The notes under the pieces are model-generated. The model ran no database searches. It saw nothing but the letters and a program-made list of their open reading frames with translations, and was not told where the DNA came from. Both the position numbers and the translations under genes were made by a program. Below are positions 39,101 through 46,172 of a stretch of DNA of 64,000 nt, one piece after another. The DNA comes from Monoplex corrugatus (Eukaryota; Mollusca; Gastropoda; Littorinimorpha; Ranellidae). Every line of letters begins with the position of its first letter. The stretch's first letter is position 1. Location of the stretch: contig JAPXFY010000023.1 in NCBI GenBank assembly GCA_030674185.1, positions 24,967,673-25,031,672 on the forward strand, in the 5' to 3' direction.

Positions 39101-42100
39101 CTCTTCAATTTTAGAGTATAGAACTGTTTGTTATGATAAGCTCTTCAATTTAGAGTATAGAACTGTTTGTTATGATAAGCTCTTCAATTTAGAGTATAGA
39201 ACTGTTTGTTATGATAAGCTCTTCAATTTAGAGTATAGAACTGTTTGTTATGATAAACTCTTCAATTTAGAGTATAGAACTGTTTGTTATGATAAGCTTT
39301 TCAGTTTAGAGTATAGAACTGTTTATTACAATTTACAATAAGCTTTTTCATCTTTACAGTATAGAACTGTTTATTACAATAAGCTCTTTCACCTTTATGG
39401 CCAAATGGGTAGGGCATCAGACTTCAATTGGGAGAGCTGAATTCAAACCTGCCTGGATAGCGCTCTTATATTGTGCATGGTCAGTACAGAAGTGTTTGTT
39501 AATGATGTGTGTGTGTGTGTGACGTGTACAGGCATTTGACTTCAGTGAGGTGATTGTGCACCAAGTGATCCACACCATAGAGTTCTGTCTGGGCTGTATC
39601 TCTCACACCGCTTCCTACCTACGACTGTGGGCTCTCAGTCTTGCTCATGCACGTAAGTTGCTGGTTGTCATCATTTTTGTTCTTGGTGATGTGGTTGTGG
39701 GGGACCAAGAAAGATAGAATCATAGATGGTGATTATTGCAGGGAAAGGAGTGATCCTTATTCCCCCATGGGGATGCCGGGGGCTCTTTCAGTATGTATAG
39801 TATCCCCACCTTCTGGAAGTTCTGTGCTAGAGATTTCCTCTTTTCTGTCACTCTCTTTGTTTCTGCGCTGTTCCTTTGTTTTCTGTCATTTCTTCCTTTC
39901 ATTTTCTGCCTTGCTTGTCCATTCACCCGTGTGTTCTGCAAAACCTTACATACTTTCTCATAGGATTGATAATTGGGTACATTATATTTAGTCCATTTTT
40001 GATTTTAAGGAAATATGAATTGCAGAAGCAGTCGTTGGTAATTTAGGCCCGTTTTTATGTATGAAATATCCTTAGTTATTTTGATATTTGTGTTGAGTTT
40101 TGTTTGTTTTTTAAAATCACCTGGTAATGAATAGGATAGAGTGGTCAATGCTAGTTGCATATCCATAAATTATGTGCGCAAATGCATTGATATGTGTACT
40201 TAATTTTCTTTTCCAGATTTTTTTTTTTTTTTTTTTTTCAACCAATAAGGTGTAGTGTACATCTTAAGACGGTTTTAGCCGTAATATGGCTCTGCACAGT
40301 CATCTGGATTTTAACTCACTCACTACGTACGATTATGCCCCTTCCCGTTCCCCTGATACGCATCATTTGTATATGTCATGAAGAAAATTCTCATACAAAC
40401 AAATGAAAACAGAGAGTTTTGAAATTTGGTGGGTCATATATCAAAAGATTGGTGTACAAAATGCTGAAATTTCAACTGTGTAACCCTCATGGTTACTGAG
40501 TAATGGTACAAGTAAAATTAGAGACATTTTCAGGTGAAAAATATCTTACAAAACACACAGTCAGGTCAATACATCAGTTCGTACAGTCACATTTTTTAAT
40601 GAAATTTCATAAAATCCAACGTGCACACACTCCATGTGCACTGAAGGAAGAGATCGTGTTGAACAGTGCCGAGTTGTTGAGTATTGTTCAGCCATTTGCT
40701 TTTCCATCGTCTGCTTCGCTGCGGAGATAGTGGATTGATAACTTTGCACTGTCCACACACCAACTGCGTGGTACAGTGACCTCATGGCCTGAAACGAGGC
40801 TGGGAATGACCAAAGAATCTATTTCTGGCTATTAGTTTTGGTTAACGGAAATATTGAAAGCCCCGCGAATTTTCAAAACTCAAGTTGGATTTCTCTGACG
40901 CTCGTAGTAGATAGGTCCGCTTCTGCAGTGGCAGCAGTCAGCATCGGCTTGCTGTGAGCATTTTGAGTGTATTTTTTATCCTCTTTATATTGCTTAAAAT
41001 GTTGAGTAAATGGTTTAAAAAATATACTGAAATAAAGCTTGTTTTCTGCTCTACAACACTGTGTTGTTTGTTTTACAATAAAATATAAAAGTTTGAAGCG
41101 CTTCATGGTTAAACAATGCGGGTGCTGTTGTCTTTGCTCCGACCCGAGCCGCCATGACTAACACTGCGTCAGCGCGTTCAAAACGAGTGTGGTCAGAAAC
41201 ACGGCGATCGCTTCGCAGTGTTGCTGTGTCTATTTTTAGAACTAGCGTCCTTGGAAACTCCAATTTCCAGCGATTCCATTGGTCTATTTATTGTGCAGAC
41301 AGCCTTGTAAGAACCATTTGATATCGCGAGTTGAAAACAAAGAACTTTTCTGAGAGCCGATATCTTCGGAACTGTTTATCAAGATGCTTCAATTTTTATA
41401 TCAAATTGAAGCTTAGACTTTGAAGTTTTTAATAAGTGCACTGTTGAAATCGCAGACGACTGCACTTTACCGCGCTTTTGTTTGGAACAATGTGAATCGA
41501 AGCCGAGTGCCGCTCTCGAGTGCATGATGGCGGCTGCGTCAGGCAGCCTGAGCGAGCGCTGCTCTTCGCCTGGATTATCGTCTTGTGATTCGAGAATTCG
41601 CCAATTAGTCGGTAAGTAAATATCATATTTAAATAATTTTATATGTTTACGCTGCCTTTGCAAACTTTTCGCTTTTGTTTCTTGAGAGGAAATGAATGAA
41701 ATGAATGTTTCTTGGGCACCTGCATACGAGTAGCGCTAAGAAAGCGAACTTTGTGTTGAGTGACTTGATTTGGCTGGAAAATACTGAAATATCTCAACGT
41801 ATTTTGTACTGTTGATGAAATGGATTGAAAGAAATGTGTTTCAAAGACTCAATTATTTTTTATATTGGCTCGATGTTTGTTTTTTTATTATGATATTGAG
41901 ATTTATTCTTCGGCAATGAGATCGCGAAAGTTGTTATGGAAAGACAACTCTTCACTTCCGGTTTCCTAGATTGTGTAGTTTCGCTTTCTTTAACGTGTTT
42001 TCTTCTCGATTCTAAGCGCAAGTTTGATGTTTTTATCAGATGATGACCAGCTGACAGCGTTGCTAGCTCGTTTTGACCAGAAAGGGCCGGGTAGACCACC

Positions 42101-45100
42101 CAAATTGCCCGAGATCCAGTTCAACAACAGGTTTCTCCTGCAGCTGCTGGTGTTGAAGGAAAAGACAGGCAAGTCTTGGGATGAAATCTCTTCTATTCTG
42201 CGGTCGCTCTTCCCTTCCAGCGAATTTTCGAAAGTCCAGTCGATGGTAGAGACAGTGGTGAAAGACTTCCGGGATGATGGCAGTCATCCTGATTTTTTGG
42301 AAGATTCCAGAGAAACCATGTATCCTGGCAGCTTCTGTGTGAAGTTTCAGATCAGCAAAGCGGACTTACTTCGGGACAACTTGGAGAGGCATGGAAAAAT
42401 CAAATGTCCTGTTGGTCTTGCAGAGGAGCTGCACAAGTTCTGCAACCAACAGAAGCTCAGGCCGCAGAAACTGAATACCTGATTTGGCGCGCTTCTTGAG
42501 GAAGTGCCTAGAGATTTAAAGACAAGGCTGGACAAGATACACTCGCTAGGAAAGCAATTGAGAAAGAATGTTGGGAAAGTTGGTGGGGAGGCAGCTCTGG
42601 CAGAGTTCCTTGAGTCTCCTTTAAATGGAGATCTCTCGACATTCAAGACAAAGAAAAAGAAGTTGCCCTCACTGCAGTGTTTATCAAACTCACAGCCAAC
42701 AGCAACAGCAGAGCCAAGCCAGGCATCAGTGGGCATCCAGGCAAGCCTGTTGCCGGAAATTAGAGATAGTCCAGAGACATTATTCAAACTGCAAATGAAG
42801 GAAGCAGAAATGGCAGGTCTCCAGCAAAGTTTGTGTGAAACAAATGACTCTGTTCAAAGTCTGCAGAAGCAATTGGAAGTTCAAACGAAAGAATTAAATG
42901 CCAACCGATCTGTCATCGCAAAACTGCGGGCAATTTTGACATCCACTCAAGCAAAACTGCGCGAGAAACGGCGTGAGTGTGTGGAGGCGAAAAGTTCTGC
43001 GGTGTACAAGCGCAACTGGCGAGCTAAGAAAAGGCTTGAAAAACTTGAGGCTAACATCAAGACAAGAAAAGACTTGATACAACAGCTTGGTGAGCAGAAA
43101 TCCTTGAAGAGAAAGGCACTGGACCAGGCCAGTGACCAAAGAAGGAAAAGGGAAAAGCTGCAGGTAAACTTGGAGAAGGCAACATCATCCTTGAATGAAA
43201 TGCAGGCCCAGCTGGCTGACCAGGAGATCACAACGCGCCTGAAATCAGGAAAGTTCAATGAGAAAGTAACCAAGTGTATGATTGAGCTGATAGGGGAAAG
43301 GGAGGTACCAGTCAGGAGATGTCGAGAGGTCATCAAAACAGTTGCCAAGCACATCTTTGAGAAAGAATTCTCAGATAAGGATCTGCCAGCCAAGACAACA
43401 ATACGAGTCTGAAGAGGAGGAAGAAGAAGGACAAGATCAGGATGAAGGACAAGATCAGGATGAAGAAGAACAGGATGAAGCACTTGTGGAAGAGCATCAG
43501 GACGAAGAAGACGAGGAAGAGCAACAGGATGGCATGGACTTCAAGTTCAATGGGCCTGGACAGACTGTTGCTGCGTTTTACAGTGATGAGCGAGGAGAGC
43601 CTTGCTACTACATTGGCCAAGTGCTAAGCATCAAAGACGGAAATACAGCTGCAGTGACTTTCCTCAGTCAGAGAGGTTCTGCAAATGTATTTAAGTGGCC
43701 TGAGTCTGGTGACATTGAAAATAACCTGAGCTCACGGTACATTTTTTTCAGTGATTTCCATATGAAATCTGTAGGCCGGACGTGGTGTCTGACCAGCGAT
43801 GACTGGAAGAAGCTGCAGCTCTCCTGGTCCAAATACACTAGAAAACACTGTTAGTTTTTTTCTGTAGTGTATTTCAAGCTACTGTTAGTTTTTTCTGTGG
43901 TGTATTTCAAGCTTGGGGGCTTAGGTGTACTGTATGAGCCATTTGCGAACATTACTTGCCATGATTTCCATATGTAAAAACTGGTTGTGTTTCAGGATAG
44001 TTTTGACTACTTTAGAACTTCTTTTGAAGCCTGTGGATGTGAAATTCAAGTTCTACTCTTTATTCTGAGCAAAAGGGTACTTGAAATTAGTCTGTAGCAT
44101 CAGTAGTTGTTGAGATATGGCTTGTTTACTATTTGGTGTTATTTCTCTCTCATGTCATCTTTTTCCGCCTGCGAGAAATGTGTTTTTCCTCATTTTTGAA
44201 GTGATCTGGATGAAAAACTATGGCTTGCCTACCCCTGGAAAAAATTATTCTTACAGTAAGTAGTATATAGTTTTGGTTTTATCATTTTCAGCTGTGTCTG
44301 TGTATTCATTCTCCATTTATCAAGCCAGAAAAATGGTGTTTCGTTAAAATCGCTAAATTGTGCCATTTTCTTGCATTTTTAAATGCTCATAACTCTTGAA
44401 CTATCATTGATAGGAAGATAAAATTTGGCAGAGATATTCAGTGTTGTGTTGTCTTTCAAATGCTGTTAAGTTTTTCTCTTTATGTGAACAAACAAAAATT
44501 TTGAATTTTTGGGGTGGACCTACCTACTCGTAGACAAGCGTTGTTGAGACATGATCAGAAAATCCCGACCACGTAGCGAGAGAGTTAACTCAGTGGAGTC
44601 ACAGTCAAACAATGGTTGTCGACCCCTGAAATCGCGCGTTTTCGTCCATTTTAAAAATAAATATTAAAAAATAACCAGACAAGATAGAAACAAACAGTAA
44701 AGTGCAAAAGAAAGACAGAAGCTTGCTACATTAGATTCTACTCACAGTTTGTGTGCTGATTTCCCACTTGAATGTAGAAATTACTCCAATTAAGGTATCC
44801 AAACAGTATTCCGAACAAAAGCTTTGAACCACATGATCCACCACATAGCGTTGTCACTTAGAGCCAAACAAGGGACAAACTCGTCATCTGAATCCAACAA
44901 ATCATCCCTATCTTCGACAGATAATTCACTAACAAGGTCTAATTCATCATCAGATCCTTCAGCTTGGATGATATCGATCACCTCTTGCATAGAAAACATA
45001 CGCCGGTTCCGAAGTCGCCTTGCCGCCATTGTGAAAAAGTAGGTGAATACAGCGTCGCTTATTGACTCCAGAAACTTAGTTACAACAAAGGCTGTATGAT

Positions 45101-45701
45101 GATTAGATATGGTCTAAGGGAAGCAATCGATGCATAGATGATTATACTTTGACTTTCAGGAGTTTTCTCCCGCGTATACAGTTCATGTTATAAATTAAAA
45201 AAAAGGCATTTTCCGACGGCACTTGCCTGCCGTCACGATTCAAACCATGGTACAAATGGACGGCACTAGGCTGCCGTCAAGACCTCATTGAGTTAAACAA
45301 CAGTAACTCTACAAATGTTTATTACTATGATTGCTACGCTTGTGTGCAGAGCTGTCTGAGGTGCTGTGGAGCATGGTGCTGAGGCGTGGGTTCAGCATGT
45401 CGAATGTAGGGGGCGGCATCTTCCTCGTCTTCGTCTTCATGGTCTGGGCCTGTCTGACGATCGCTGTCCTCGTCCTGATGGAGGGGCTGTCTGCTTTTCT
45501 CCACGCCCTGCGTCTGCACTGGTTAGTCCGTTCTTCTCTACACCATTCCCCTCTCTCTTTTCCTCTCTCTGTCTGTCTCAGTCTCCCTCTTCTCCCTGTG
45601 TCTGTTTCAGTCTCTCTCTGTCTCTTTGTCTCTCTCTCTTTGTCTCTCTCTCTCTCTCCTCCCCGTGTGTGCGTGTGTGTGTGTGTGTGCATGTGTGTGT
45701 G

Positions 45702-45734
<33 letters not shown>

Positions 45735-46107
45735 CGTTTGTGTGTGTGTGTGTGTGTGTGTTTGCGTGTGTGCATGTGCACCCCATTGTTCTCACTGATT
45801 GATGATGTGTTATACAACAGGGTGGAGTTGCAATCCAAGTTCTACAGTGGGGCAGGTTACAAGTTCCAGCCGTTCTGCTTTGTGTGTTTGTGTGTGTATG
45901 TGTGTGTGTGTGTGTGTTTGTGTGTGTGTGGTGTGTGTGTATGTGTGTGTGTGTATGCGTGTGTGCATGTGCACCCCATTGTTCTCATTGATTGATGATG
46001 TGTTATACAACAGGGTGGAGTTTCAGTCCAAGTTCTACAGTGGGGCAGGTTACAAGTTCCAGCCGTTCTGCATTGTGTGTTTGTGTGTGTGTGTTTTTGT
46101 GTGTGTA

Positions 46108-46172
<65 letters not shown>

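Larger units (their letters stand above)
40311..44588 (+). mobile_element. TTAA-flanked DNA transposon (element 1), ~4.28 kb
   Basis: Begins TTAACTCACTCACTACGTA at 40311 and ends, read on the minus strand from 44588, TTAACTCTCTCGCTACGTG: 16 of 19 positions match, with TTAA at both borders as in piggyBac and Kolobok superfamilies. It carries a two-exon gene on + (41524-43412) and an overlapping downstream frame (to 43854), separate from any host gene. The ends are long A/T-rich non-coding stretches. It lies in the intron 39653-45349 in the sense orientation of the V-ATPase gene. The superfamily is not settled because the catalytic domain is absent. Confidence 0.72.
45640..46172 (+). repeat. 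~193-bp tandem triplication with (TG)n, includes terminal-exon copies
   Basis: The unit holds a (TG)n tract, CATTGTTCTCATTGATTGAT GATGTGTTATACAACAG and the exon text. Copies start near 45780, 45973 and 46172. Confidence 0.9.

Noticed and set aside
42947..43483. 178-codon minus-strand frame
   Set aside because: Shadow of the + strand coiled-coil frame of the transposon gene.
45331..45798. Frame continuing from the exon 45350-45521 into Leu/Ser/Val-rich sequence
   Set aside because: Intron read-through past a good donor (TG|GTTAGT) into CT and GT repeats; the spliced terminal exon restores the family C-terminus.
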